A DNA stretch of 64,000 nt from Bimuria novae-zelandiae CBS 107.79 (Eukaryota > Ascomycota > Dothideomycetes > Pleosporales > Didymosphaeriaceae): the NCBI GenBank assembly GCA_010015655.1, contig ML976690.1, positions 429,503-493,502 of the forward strand. Reading direction: 5' to 3'. The position numbers and the translations under genes are program-made. Positions 9,812 through 21,200 of the stretch are shown in pieces; the first letter of the stretch is position 1; each line of letters opens with the position of its first letter. The notes under the pieces are model-generated. The model was not told where the DNA came from, searched no databases, and saw only the letters and a list, made by a program, of their open reading frames with translations.

Positions 9812-11245
9812 ATGAAAGATATAATTGCCGTCGAGGACCTGCCCGACCATGAAGCAGAATCCCCAATCCCTCAAACTCTAATTAACTCACACGCATCAAG
9901 TGTCATCAGCAGAGCCGAAAGAAACAGAATACTCCACTACCCAGGGTGCACAAGCCCATCGTCTCTTCAAGCTCTGTCGCCAGAGCTTGCATCGATCTTG
10001 GACTCAATCAGATACAAATGGTGGCCGTTCGTAGACTTGCGGGGCATTCTCCCTGAACTACAAAACTGTCACTGAGAAGAGCCGGTGCTCTTGCTCTCAG
10101 CGATTGTATCGGACGTCTACTTCATGTCATCGCTGCAGCAATCATATCCACGGCACTATTTCCTAATCGAATCCGTGGGTGAGTACGACATGCTCCCACT
10201 GTTGCACTTGCTCCTGATCAACGGACTCAATCCTACCACGGTTGAGCATACTCTTGGAAGCCCGACCCCTACGGTCCATCCCTTTTTCGGTGTTCTAGGA
10301 GAAGTGTGGGATGAGTGTCCCAACCGCAACGACATTGCTAAATTATTAGTAGTGTTTAGGCACCACCGCGTACATGATCCAGAATCCGGCTATGGACCAG
10401 TAATTCAGGCTGTACGTTGCAACAATACGGATCTTCTGGGTATCATCCTGGCTGTTGGTGAAGGCCCTGACGAGACGGACAACTTACAGAGATGTGCATT
10501 GTGGCACGCAGCCCATTTCGGAAACAACGATGCCATCCCGTTACTTCTCGACTACGGCTCTACGAACCTGAACCTTTCGACGGAAGATAATACCGTGCAG
10601 TCGCCTGTTATGGAGGCGGCCTTGCAAGGGCATTTAGAAACGGTCCGAATCCTCGACAATCGTGGCTGCAGCCATGAACCCAGCAATTCTATCCAGGCAA
10701 CGCCACTTCACATGGCCGCCTGCAACGGACGCGACCACATCGTAGAGTACCTATGTGCGTCTAGACAATATGCAGAGCGCTTCGACCTCAAGGATCAGTG
10801 GGGCAACACAGATCTGATGCTAGCGGTATACAATGGTCACGATGAAATCGTGAATCTTCTTATGCAGGCAGGCGTTAGCTACGGAGAGCGAGTCTGCAAC
10901 GACGCCGGATGGACTCCGATTACACTTGCCGCTTACAACGGACACTTACCTTTAGTCGAGCTTCTCACAAAAGCAGGAGTGGATCCCCGACAGTCCTCCC
11001 GCGAAAGCAAGAATGCGCTTGAAATCGCACGTGCGCCTCAGAACTTCACAGTGGAAGAGTATCTCAACGCTCACGAGGTAGGGAGATCGTTGGGTCTTCT
11101 CTTGCAAAACAAGGGACAAGAAGAAGCAGAAAGTGGCGAGCTGGATTCAGAGGAAGTATCCACGCGGAAGGATGATCTGATCATGTCTGAGATGATGAAG
11201 GAAATCGAAGAGATGCAGGTGATGGTTGCTGGCTCCTCGGAATGA
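9812..11245 (+). CDS. Ankyrin-repeat protein, frame interrupted by a TGA
   Basis: From the first ATG after the stop (10124) the product is 373 aa with at least five ankyrin repeats: TPLHMAACNGRDHIVEYL, GNTDLMLAVYNGHDEIVNLL and TPITLAAYNGHLPLVELL are the clearest. A charged C-terminal tail follows. The same frame is also open upstream from an ATG at 9812 to a TGA at 10073-10075, and that 87-codon segment looks coding. Either a nonsense mutation splits one gene, or a segment such as 10068-10100 (GT to CTCAG, 33 bp, frame-preserving) is spliced out, although that is very short for an intron. Ankyrin repeats bind proteins; the partner is unknown. The gene abuts the SDR relic. Confidence 0.65.
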
Positions 11246-12569
11246 TGTGTTCGTTCACACTTAGCTGATGTGCCTGGATTTGGGACGTACTCAGGTTCCT
11301 GTACTAAAAAAAAAATCAAAGGCGCTGTGTTGCCTTAAATGGGGATTGAACAACCACGATTGTCTCTCAAAAGCAATAGGCACCAACGTGTGCCACGTTG
11401 ATTCGCCTCCACTATGATCACCAACTCCACTCTAACCAGAGGATCGGCCATGTGTTTATGATAAGCTGCTGAGCCATTGATCATCCAGCATGACAGAGGG
11501 TTCCGATGCTCCACGATCACGGGGTCAGACCCTGGACCGATTAGCGCGTGGGCGAAGCAGCACAAGCTTTACTCAGTGGCGCCCGCATGCCCACGAAGGT
11601 CTCTAGGCGGATCGGAACTACGAAGTTCCATGAGCTGGATATTGACTGTCTCCATCTGCTGAAGCTGCTGAAAATCAACCTCTTCATCAGACTGACGCAA
11701 TGTGTCTACGGGTTAATTGCATGGCTAGGAAGCTATAAGATCAACAAAGAACTTCGAAAGCACCAATGCGGCCAAGGTCTATCAAAATGCGGGTGGCTAG
11801 CGAAGAAATCCTCCACAAAACTTCACTGAGTACACTGGCGGCTGGAACGGGGGCTGCTGAGCAAGACCCGAGGGCCGCCGGCCGCTGCATGGGCTAATAG
11901 TCTACCAAAGAGATGCTGGGTGCTCGTGCGAGCTTTCGGCTCCTCTATGACACCTTGCCTTCTTGCTTCCATCCATACCAGAACAGTGATTGTTGAATTC
12001 AACGTTGTGAGTTGCGGTGCTGTCCGCGGGAACAATAATAATAGGGTACGGTTGACAGGCCGGCAATGACATCGTTGCCCCGTGCGCGCTCGCTTGATCA
12101 GGACCCCCGACTCACTATGACGTTGCGGCCTCATTCTTCAGCGACGCATGCAGTTTTCGCCGAGTCCTACTGGCGCGCGAAGCTTCTGACAAGCAATGGC
12201 AGCGCTGATAAATGCGAGCTTGTGTCGAAGGCGGCGAGGATGAGTCTGGATCATCCGAGGCCGCCGCCTGTCTCGTCTGTAGAACAAAAGTCAGCCGCGG
12301 TGCTTCTTCACTGACTTGTTTCGAAACATCAGTCAACGTTCTTGCCTGTCTCTTGCTCCACGATCGCGATTGCCTTCACTGATCTTCAGGGTAAAACTAG
12401 TTGTACCTGACGTGGTGCTACGCTGCTGTAACACCTCAACACTCTCCGTTTCGTCCCCACTCGTCGCGCCTACGTGTACTCGCAAGGCATCATCGACTCG
12501 GCCGCTTGCAGTTTCCTTTACATTCTTCTGTGCAGACACATCGGACACATTATTCACCCTTAGCACACA
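11246..12569. other. Intergenic, nothing supported
   Basis: 1.3 kb between the ankyrin gene and the four-TM gene. Short open frames on both strands show no domain or splice support. The last few hundred bases probably hold the promoter and leader of the downstream gene. Confidence 0.5.
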
Positions 12570-13457
12570 ATGGCAGTAATATGGGGCCTCGACTTGAAGG
12601 AGATGCAGTGGGGGAAGTTCAAGAACAGCTACATGTGGAGCAACATGTATCATCAACGCCGGACGAGATTCATTGTTTATCAGCTCGCCATGATCTTCTG
12701 CGTCGTGAGCGAGAGTTTAGGTACAGCGGCACTTAGTGGTATGCATCGTCGTCCCTCACATCCTGTACAACACCCGATCGCTAACGGCATCCAGACTACG
12801 TTGACCAGCAAGATTTCGTCACGAGGAACTCACCAGGCGCAACCGTGCACAACAACAACTTCGTCGGCATTGCATCCTACAACATCTTCGTCGGCATCTA
12901 CGTAGCCACTATCTTCGGCTCGGCATTCTTCTTCGATCTCTTCTGGCCCGAACGCATGGAGAGCAAGCCTGTCAAGCTTGCATGGCGTATCTGCTCTATC
13001 CTCGCATGCATGTTCACTCTTTCTGCCGCTCTCGCGTACACTGTGATCCTCGCTACCAAATCTGCGTACGTCACCGGTACCGATGCGGCAAACGCCCAGA
13101 GACTGCTCGCCGAATACGGAGGCAGCCCAATGAAATACCGCGACAATGGACGCGCGATTGCAAGTGTGGTATTTCTGTGGCCTGGCATGGTTGCGACATT
13201 CGCTAGGTACGTTGCTCCTTCCTAGATCCAGGACGACACTTCAAGGACAAACGCCCTTGGTGTCGCCTAACGAGGCTGTTCTCCTGGTATTCTTCACCAA
13301 ATACCGCATAATACTAATCCCTAACAGCACCGCACTCCTCTGGCACTCGCTCAAACACATCGACGCCCACGGCCCCAAGTCCACGCACGCCCGTGGCGAG
13401 AAGCCCGACGGCGTTGACGGCAGCCGCGACGCCCCCAGCAATCCAACATCCGTTTAG
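12570..13457 (+). CDS. Four-TM membrane protein of unknown function
   Basis: join(12570..12738,12795..13206,13328..13457), 236 aa. Introns of 56 bp (GTATGC donor, GCTAAC branch, CCAG acceptor) and 121 bp (GTACGT donor, CCTAACAG end) join the frames exactly. Four hydrophobic segments are visible: about residues 31-55 (FIVYQLAMIFCVVSES), 84-108 (NIFVGIYVATIFGSAFFF), 120-150 (ICSILACMFTLSAALAYTVI) and 178-200 across the second splice junction. The C terminus is a hydrophilic, probably cytosolic tail of about 35 residues rich in charged residues and Pro. There is no signal peptide. The topology resembles small fungal MARVEL/SUR7-like proteins but lacks motifs I could name, so it stays a hypothetical integral membrane protein. 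Confidence 0.75.
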
Positions 13458-16400
13458 GAAATAGAAATGGACGAGCGGAACGCAGAGGCCGTCGAAAATG
13501 CGCGCATAAACCAAGAACGATGGGATAATCGGCATAATCACGTTTATGGACCCGCACCCATGGAGGAGGATGTAAGTGGTGAGGATATCACTGCAGCGGA
13601 TGGTCCTGCCGATATGGTCCCGCCGATGAGCAGGGATGGACGATAGCATGCTATGGAGGCCACGCGGGCTGCTTCCAAGATAATGCATGGCTTGTGAACG
13701 ATTGAAGTTTGGGAGCGTGTTTGCATTATTACCCCGGTTATGTATGAGTGATGAGGCGTTGGTTTGGGTCGGTCACTTGTACTATGATATCCCTCTCAGC
13801 GAGGCCTAATAGAAATCATCATCTCATCATGAAGGATGCTTCTCTTGCCTCAGCTCATGTGATACAGTGCTTGAACTGAAGATACAGACATATCCGCGTT
13901 GATTTGGAGTCTTTCGGTACAGTAGCGTACCTCAGCGGATGTCTGTCACAGCGTACTCGACGTCACCACGTAAGGAGGACTCAACGCTATAATCAAGTTC
14001 TGCGAGAAATCGAGCTACAGCTATCTCCCAAAGATTGAGGGATGGCTAGGGCTAAGATACCCACAGGACGAGATTACTCTTCATTCCCGGCCCATCTTGT
14101 TATTTGGGCCTTAAACTCTAGCTTTCCTGTCATTCCTCTTACTCTAAAGAGGTCTCTTGGCACATCACCAAATAAACACTATGCGTCTCTCCACGTCTTT
14201 GCCGCTCGCTAGCCGGTACACGCAGGTCGACATTGCCCGGTTGTAGGCTAGCAAGAACCTAACTTATCCAAGACCGAGCATCATCTGCGCAAAGCGTGTC
14301 TTGCACGGTTGAGAAAGCGTGCGGGTGCACTGGTTCAGTACATCGACGACGTCGAGAAGTGGTAAGACCATCTAGATGGTAAATGGAACGGCCTGTGTGC
14401 TGCTGCACTTATTCCACCTCTAGGAATTGCTATAGGGATAACGAAGAGCGTGAAATGATCGTCTCAGTGGGTAGTTCTCCAGCGATCTTCTTGATAGGAA
14501 GATTTCCGCGCGCTTGCCGTACAAGAGAGTGAATGATGAAAGGGTCTTGGGAAAGCTGGGCAGCGTGCTACCTTTGAGGGGACTTACATGTCGTCGGGGT
14601 AGCTTGGTCCACTCGAAAAATCAGCATAGGGATATATGCCGTAGCTCCAAACTACTCCAGCTAGACGAAAACATTCCAGCCAGCAGTCGTTTCCTCCTCC
14701 TCCTGGACACATGGACGCCCATGAGATACCTTCAACACAAACCTCGCGCCATATACTAGCTCGTTCTACAAATCGTAATAATTCCATCGTATATAATTAT
14801 ATCTAACCAAAGGCTGGCACAACCGCCACTGAAGCGTATCCTCGACCTCTTTTACACGGCATCTTCGGATCTTCAGTGCACCAATGTGCTTTCACAACGC
14901 AATAGCCCCTGGTATGCATGTATTTCCACGCATTCATTTGCTAACGTACCTGCTCGGGTGATATTATTTTCACGCGTATACGCGCGTGCCTTTAAAATGC
15001 AGACGAATCTCAAGGGTTGGCCCGACATGCCATCTGCCTTCCTTAGGAGAACGATACCAAATACAACCGTATCCAGCCAGTAAGGTCGACGCGCGCGGTC
15101 GTAATTGCCTGATCCATAGCATCTTACCGCGTTACGATCTAAATAGACAACTTTGGTAACCTGCTGTGCTCCAACCCTTCCACACCATATCACGGGAGCC
15201 CCAATAAATGTTCCAAAGTTCGAGAACCACTGGTAGTCCAGCGAACCATGCTCAGTGGGAACCTACACGACCTCCAGGTAGTACACCGCCCCCACAGCGT
15301 CCGCGCCCTCCTCCATCCCCGAGACATGCGTCTCTCAGCGTCTCGACTGGGCAATTCTCCCGCAACTGTGCGTACGACGCTGTCGTAGAAGCCTCAAGTA
15401 TTGAAGCGACCCCAGATCGATACTGAACGATGGAGAGTCATTCAGACTTGCACGTGGCACCCATGCTGCTCAATTTCGCATCCCGGACATGCCCGAAGCT
15501 GAGTATGGAATACCCAGCTTCCCAATGTGAACGAGGTACAGCCGTCCATGTAACTCCGCGGTGGCGATGCGATCAATATATAAATCAGGATCAAGCCCGG
15601 TCGGGAATGTACGCGAGCAGCCATTATATCTCTTTGACCAGTTGATAGCCACCCGCATGTAAGACAGGTCACGTGTATTTGCTGCTCAGGTGCCCAGGTG
15701 CAGGTGCATTCTTACTGCACCATGGGCACTGATAGACCCCACTGTACCCAACGTCCAGGTAACGAAGCTGCGCATGTGGTCTGTCGTATCTGCACGTACG
15801 TGGAGGCGCGAGAGCGAAGCAGCGGACTTCATGCAACATGCAAGGTCCGTTCCGCCCGGTCGGAGGAAGACGACGCCCACGTGTGGAAGCCGCATGGAAA
15901 CCGCACGCACGGGCGACGAGATAGGAAATCCAATATCCAGGTTGATTGGGTGTGAGTACCGTGTTCTCAAAATATCAAATGTAGTTTCCCGGGCGCGTAG
16001 TCCGCGAGGCGTGTCAACGTCGACGACTGCATCATTGACTGACTGACTGCATAACCGTCAGCAACGCACCACGATTTCACAGCTCCAGGAAAGCGCCAGT
16101 CGTATCCTGCGTGGCAAACCGCATACGAGACGTCTGGACCGACTTCGTTACCGCGCAAATGGGACGTCTGCAAGAGACCACGTAGCGCCCACCCCGGGAA
16201 AGCGTTGGACCGCTGTCCGCAGAGCCGCACCTAATCACCGTGATCCAACGCTTGCCTCCACTTGCACCCTCAAGCTCATTGAAAGTGGGCTACATCCTTC
16301 TACACTAATGCAGCGGAGCGTCTAGAAGGCCCGGCTCCCGCATCACTGGGCTTGTCAAAACATGTACCAAGCCCCGCGTGCATCGCATGGCCAGGTGCAC

Positions 16401-17338
16401 GTGTTTGGCGACAGACGGGTAATATATTAAACAAGCTCTTTAAAGTCGGCATCAATTTCGGGTGAGGTTTGAAGGCCTGCACGGGGACAAGCTCGCGGCT
16501 CCGCGCCTGACCAGCGCTCCTTGTTCCCGCGAGGCGTAGCGGAAATGTCATAAAGTTGCTGGAGTGCTTCAAATGCGATCAGCGATGTGCCAGTCCAGTC
16601 AGGAAGCCGTTTCGCGGCATCGGGATCCTCGGCCACATGCACTTGCCGTTTCGGTCAATGATATTCTTGCGCTAAGCCTTGCCGAATGAGCGGGACCTGT
16701 GCCTCACTCCCTTCGCAGTTCTAACGGCTTCAGGAATCGACACCAACCGAGCATGCGTGGATGCGGCCTGCGTGGGTCGCCGTTGTGTGGCAGGGGGCGG
16801 GATACTAGCGTGCACTTGCTGACGTTCCCACATCCGACGCGGACAAATTTCAAGGAATTCGGCTGGGAACAAGGGTCGTGAAATAAGGCTGAAGAACTTT
16901 GGAAGAAGAAGGTTGGAAAGGGGGTTGTCTGTGCAGTTGAATAACTTTTCGAGCTTGGGCCAATTGATAAATTTTAGGATGAACTTGAAAAGCCGAGGAT
17001 GCAAACCGCCGTCGCGAGTACATTAGCGGTGCGAAACAGCTCTCAGAAGACGTGTCATTCCGAGCAGTATCCTCAAATGACAAAGGAAATGTTGGAGACG
17101 TTATTTAAGATCTGAAGCGGGAAAAGAAACGTTGCGTGGGATATCTTGATAAATGTTTCATTCGTGGCTTAGTATTGCCATGCTTGTGTTGGTGGCCGCG
17201 GGAGCGAGTTGGCGGCCGTTGTGCTGCCCAACGTCGGATCCTTCGACCGTACCACTGTCGACGTTCCTTCGTCGTGTGTTGGTGGCACGCTTGCTCGGAC
17301 CATCCCAAAGCGAACTGTAGGATTCTCCCGGTGCCTGC
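13458..17338. other. Long gene-poor stretch
   Basis: 3.9 kb with no well-supported gene. A possible exon pair at 14252-14532 is listed separately. A reading frame on the minus strand at about 16427-16657 has natural-looking composition but begins after a TGA, lacks an ATG, and has no recognisable domain. Confidence 0.45.
14252..14532 (+). other. Candidate exon pair of an unrecognised gene
   Basis: A segment after an AG at 14250-14251 encodes a helical, basic stretch (LRKACLARLRKRAG, ALVQYIDDVEKW) ending at a GTAAGA donor (14362). A CTCTAG acceptor (ends 14423), 62 bp later, restores the frame through TGG and runs to a TGA at 14530-14532. No start exon could be placed and no family recognised. 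It may be a gene remnant. Confidence 0.2.
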
Positions 17339-18293
17339 TCAAACAGTGCGACGATCTGTCATCACTCTAACGATGCAACCTGGGCCTGCGATTTCGACAA
17401 GCTGCTTTTGAGTTAGTGACCACGGCCATTGCGTACGCATAGTGAGTCATACCTTCTCGTGCCAGCTCAGCAGCACGCTCATGGCTTGACCGCCGCCCTC
17501 ACCACCGCCGCGGGCGTGGATCTGGGAGAAGCCAGTTGCTTGGGGTGTGATGTTGCGCGAGGTGCTCGCTCCACTTGTCTGTGCCATCCCTTTGTAGCTG
17601 GTATACCCTGTTAGCCTGATATGCTCATGAGTCGAACACGAGGCCTTTTAGCTAGACATGACCAGGCACACGGCAGTCCGAAAGGCCACGCCAGGAAGTC
17701 ATCAAAATAGTATCGTGTTTTTTTGGTCGGTGGAACATACATATACTTCATGAGCACATCCAATGCTTCTGTTCCACCTGGCGCGCTGTATATTTGGCTT
17801 AATATTGGTGACATGTCGGCCTGGCGGATGGACTGAAGGATCTCGATGATGGTAGCTAGGTGAACTTCCTATGGAGTGGTGAGACATAAGTCAGCCCAGT
17901 CTCCCTTCTTGTGTACTTGTGCGAGGGTAATAGCGCTCCGTCCCGGTTGTTGGAAGCCCAGTTCCCAATGCGACGGAGACCTGGTCACAGCAAGGACCGA
18001 ATATAGAAAGGCATAGACGGTATTCATTGTCTGGGGAGTACGGCAGGTAGCAGCATGCCGTGACATACCTTGCCCTTCTCGTCTGCGCCATACGGCGGGT
18101 TCTCCAGCGCGCCCTGGAGCGCACCTTGGCTGTCACCTCCTCGCAAGAGCTGGCGGATCTGGCCTGCGAGTGACTGAACATCGGCGGTCGATAGAGGCGT
18201 GACGGCGGGGGTGAGTGTGCTCAGGTCGAAGTTGGCGGGCGATTCGGGGTCGAGGGCGTCAATATTGATTGTGCGCCAGTTGAGGGTCGCCAT
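17339..18293 (-). CDS. arc15/ARPC5: ARP2/3 complex subunit 5 (p16-Arc)
   Basis: Complement of join(17339..17401,17453..17597,17741..17868,18069..18293), 186 aa. Three introns (51, 143 and 200 bp) have GTATG-type donors and CAG or TAG acceptors; all phases match. The product carries the family hallmarks: an N-terminal NWRTINIDALDPES block, DVQSLAGQIRQLLRGGDSQGAL, an ALENPPYG segment, LMKYIYKGMAQ in the middle, LLSWHEKLVE, and a C terminus reading RVMTDRRTV. ARPC5 is the smallest structural subunit of the seven-protein ARP2/3 complex, which nucleates branched actin at endocytic patches and hyphal tips. Length agrees with fungal homologues (about 185-195 aa). The third exon encodes a Gly-rich linker (ARGGGEGGG). 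The gene is isolated in a gene-poor region. Confidence 0.95.
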
Positions 18294-21200
18294 AGCGGCG
18301 GATCACGGGAGTGGAAGCAGCTAGAGTCGGGGGCGGCAAGGTGGGTGGCTGGCTGCAGACAGTGGGCGGAGGCGTCGGTGTAGTCGGTCAAGATGAAGGT
18401 AGCAATCATGTTGGTGAGCTCGACGTGGGGTTCTCCACCAAAAAAGCGCCAAGACAATCCGGAGCTTTAGGAAAGCACCGCTCTTTCTCTTCACGTCGCG
18501 CAAGCAAGGGTCGGCGTGCTGCAGCATCGCCAAATTGATCGGAGCACAACGGTCGCCTGCGGACGGCAAGCCTATTGGGCCGCAAACGGTGGGGACTGGC
18601 GGCGCCATGAGTGCAACTACGACTACAGCACTGCGTGGTCACTGCAGGAAGATCATGTGGAGAAGGAAGCTTCTTGTAGATTGCTATTATGATGAGAAGT
18701 CTATTCATCCTGGCCGTGTCGCGAGACACGGACGCAGGAACCAGGAACCAGAACCCAGGCAATCTCTCCGTCTAAGTGTACATCGTGCGGCGCGACATCC
18801 GTTCGTCGCTGCCTGAGATGGCCGTCCACTGAATGCAAATCGTGAGCTGGTCGTGTGTCTGCGGATCAACCAGCCCGCGCGAGCTATATAGTACAAGCCC
18901 ACGCCTGGTATGCCAACGAAGGCAGGTCGTGGAAGATCTATCAGATATGCTGGTGTGCAAAGCAAATAACGAAAGAAAGAAATGAAAAATCCGTTTGGTA
19001 TCCGATGCCTGGGCCTTTCCTAGTCTATGATGAAAACGCCGGTGGTAAAAACTTTTTGCAAGGAAACGCAGTCGCTAAAGCGGGCATGCAAGGAGATTCG
19101 GGTCGATAAGCAGGTCGCAGGAGTCGCTCGAGAAACGCGTAGCCGGGAACGAAGGGGTATTAGGCATGCTGAGAAACGAAGAGTCGCTAGGTATTAAAAT
19201 GGGCGTAATCCCGAGGAAAGGCAGAATCTGAACCAATGCGCCAAAGGGTGAGAATATCCGGCGGTGTACGTTGTTGACGTGGTGTACAGGCGAGCAGGGC
19301 AGGGCTGCAGAGCTATATTCGGGTCAGTCGGGGTGTTTATGCAAGGCGACGCAGACCTTGGCCACTTACGAATGCGCGTGTTGGCATCCCTCAGTTCCCA
19401 CGAACGTCGCGGCCAAACCGAGCAGGATCGATCCAAGGTGAGTAAGAAGATGACGGCAGGAGCGATGGAGAGCAGAATGCAGGTGGTCGTCGGCGGCAGG
19501 CAGAAGCGGTGGTTGGTGTAGGATCGCTATCGCCGCTTGGGCTTTGGCGGTGGTGGCTTCGGCGTGCCCGTTGTATCGTACGCACCACGGCCCATATTGG
19601 TTGACTCGGAATCTCTGAGTATCATATTGGCTATGGGGATGCTGGCTGCTTTATATGTCAGTGACGGGTTCCACAAGGCGTGAAGACACCCGACAGGGGG
19701 GGATGGACTCACATGTAAAGCGGCAGAAGGGAGCGAAAAGTGTGGCGTCAGACGGCTGAGCGTGTGTGCGAGGGAGCAGCAGGATGGAGCGAGTGATGTG
19801 TTGGCAGTGTCGGAAGCAGGCGCGAACAGTGAGAGGCTGTTGGGTGTCGATAGCGTGGATGTGTACTGTACTGTGTATTCCAGAGACTACAGCCGGGCAG
19901 TGCTGGCAATTATTAAGTGAGAGACACAGTGTGCTGGTCAAGGAGCGTGGAAAGGGTAGGATGATGGGAAGAATCTCCGTCGGAGGGCATGCCGTTCTCA
20001 TATAAGACGGCACTCGTTAAGGGGCCTGTCTACTGACTCTCGCCTGGGCCAACGACGAGACAAATGGAAATGAGCGACAGTGCTTTTGCTATCCAAGCGC
20101 ACCCTCCATGACGTGCCGGGAGACAGGCCCCGACGCAGTGCGACAGGGAACAAAGTTGAAACAGCCCCGAAAGAGCCTTCCCTTCGTCAGATATTGTGCA
20201 GCATGGATCTTCACCTCAGGCCCGCCAGAAGGGTTAAGCCCTGTCGCTCCTCTCCTAGCCAGGGGTGGGTTGGAGAGGTGCGCTAAACAGACGCCAACGG
20301 CCTGCGAGGAGCCCACACGGCTGACGCCTCTCTCCTGACCGCGTTGGTATGATGATATCTCACGCTGCGGGAGCCATCCCATCCCACGCGGGCTGGCGAT
20401 GTGGTGGTGTAGAGCCAGAGTGCCTGTGTTGCTCCGCGCGCGATGAGCAACACCGTCTGGTGTGTGCTGAGATGAGACCGCAACGACGCCCGTCCAACTC
20501 GCCGTCCTGCGCTGACTAGCCGTGACTCGTACGCCCGGGCGCCAGAAGGCTCGCAGAAGGCCCATTCGAACGCTGGACGACGCCGCCGCCGAGCCGCGGG
20601 TCCTGTTCCCCGATGGAACCGTCGTCGCCTTCTAAAGCACTGCCCTGTCCCGGGTCGTTGGAATGAGTGGATTGAAGCATCCTCCATGCCTGCGGGCACG
20701 GCGCCGCCAGCGAGCGTTGCTTTTGCGCCTCTATCACGATTCACAGTCATCCTGCTCGCCCCGAAGCAATCTGGTCCCTCTGTGCCGTCCTGCCAGACGC
20801 CGCACTCCACGTGGGCGTCCGTCGCAGCATCTACAGGCGCTGCTGTGTCACTGCTATTTCTGGACACTCCGAACACAAATGTATGTAATCGTCATCGTCA
20901 GCCTGCCGGGCTGCAATGGCTGCATACAGGTACACACATACATACGCTCTACCCAGGCACTTGCAGCACACATCTATAAGGGCAGATGGGCAGGTCGCAT
21001 CACGCCTTGCCGTATCAAGAACCTTCCCGACTTCGCTTGGCTGTATCCTTCTAGAAACCGACTAGAAGGCGTTTGATCAGCCAGCGCCAGATGAACCAGA
21101 GAGCCTCCCCGAGTTGTCACTTTCCACTGAATAGTACACTAAATGCACTGCTAAGATGCAACAGTGGACGCGCCCGAACTCTGATAATGAACGAAACGCG

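Noticed and set aside
16427..16657. Natural-looking minus-strand frame (DAAKRLPDWTGTSLIAFEAL)
   Set aside because: Bounded upstream by a TGA, without ATG or a usable acceptor, and no recognisable family; left unannotated.
20283..20876. 197-codon open frame, minus strand
   Set aside because: Arg-rich, random-looking product with overlapping open frames on both strands of a GC-rich stretch; no domain and no splice partners.
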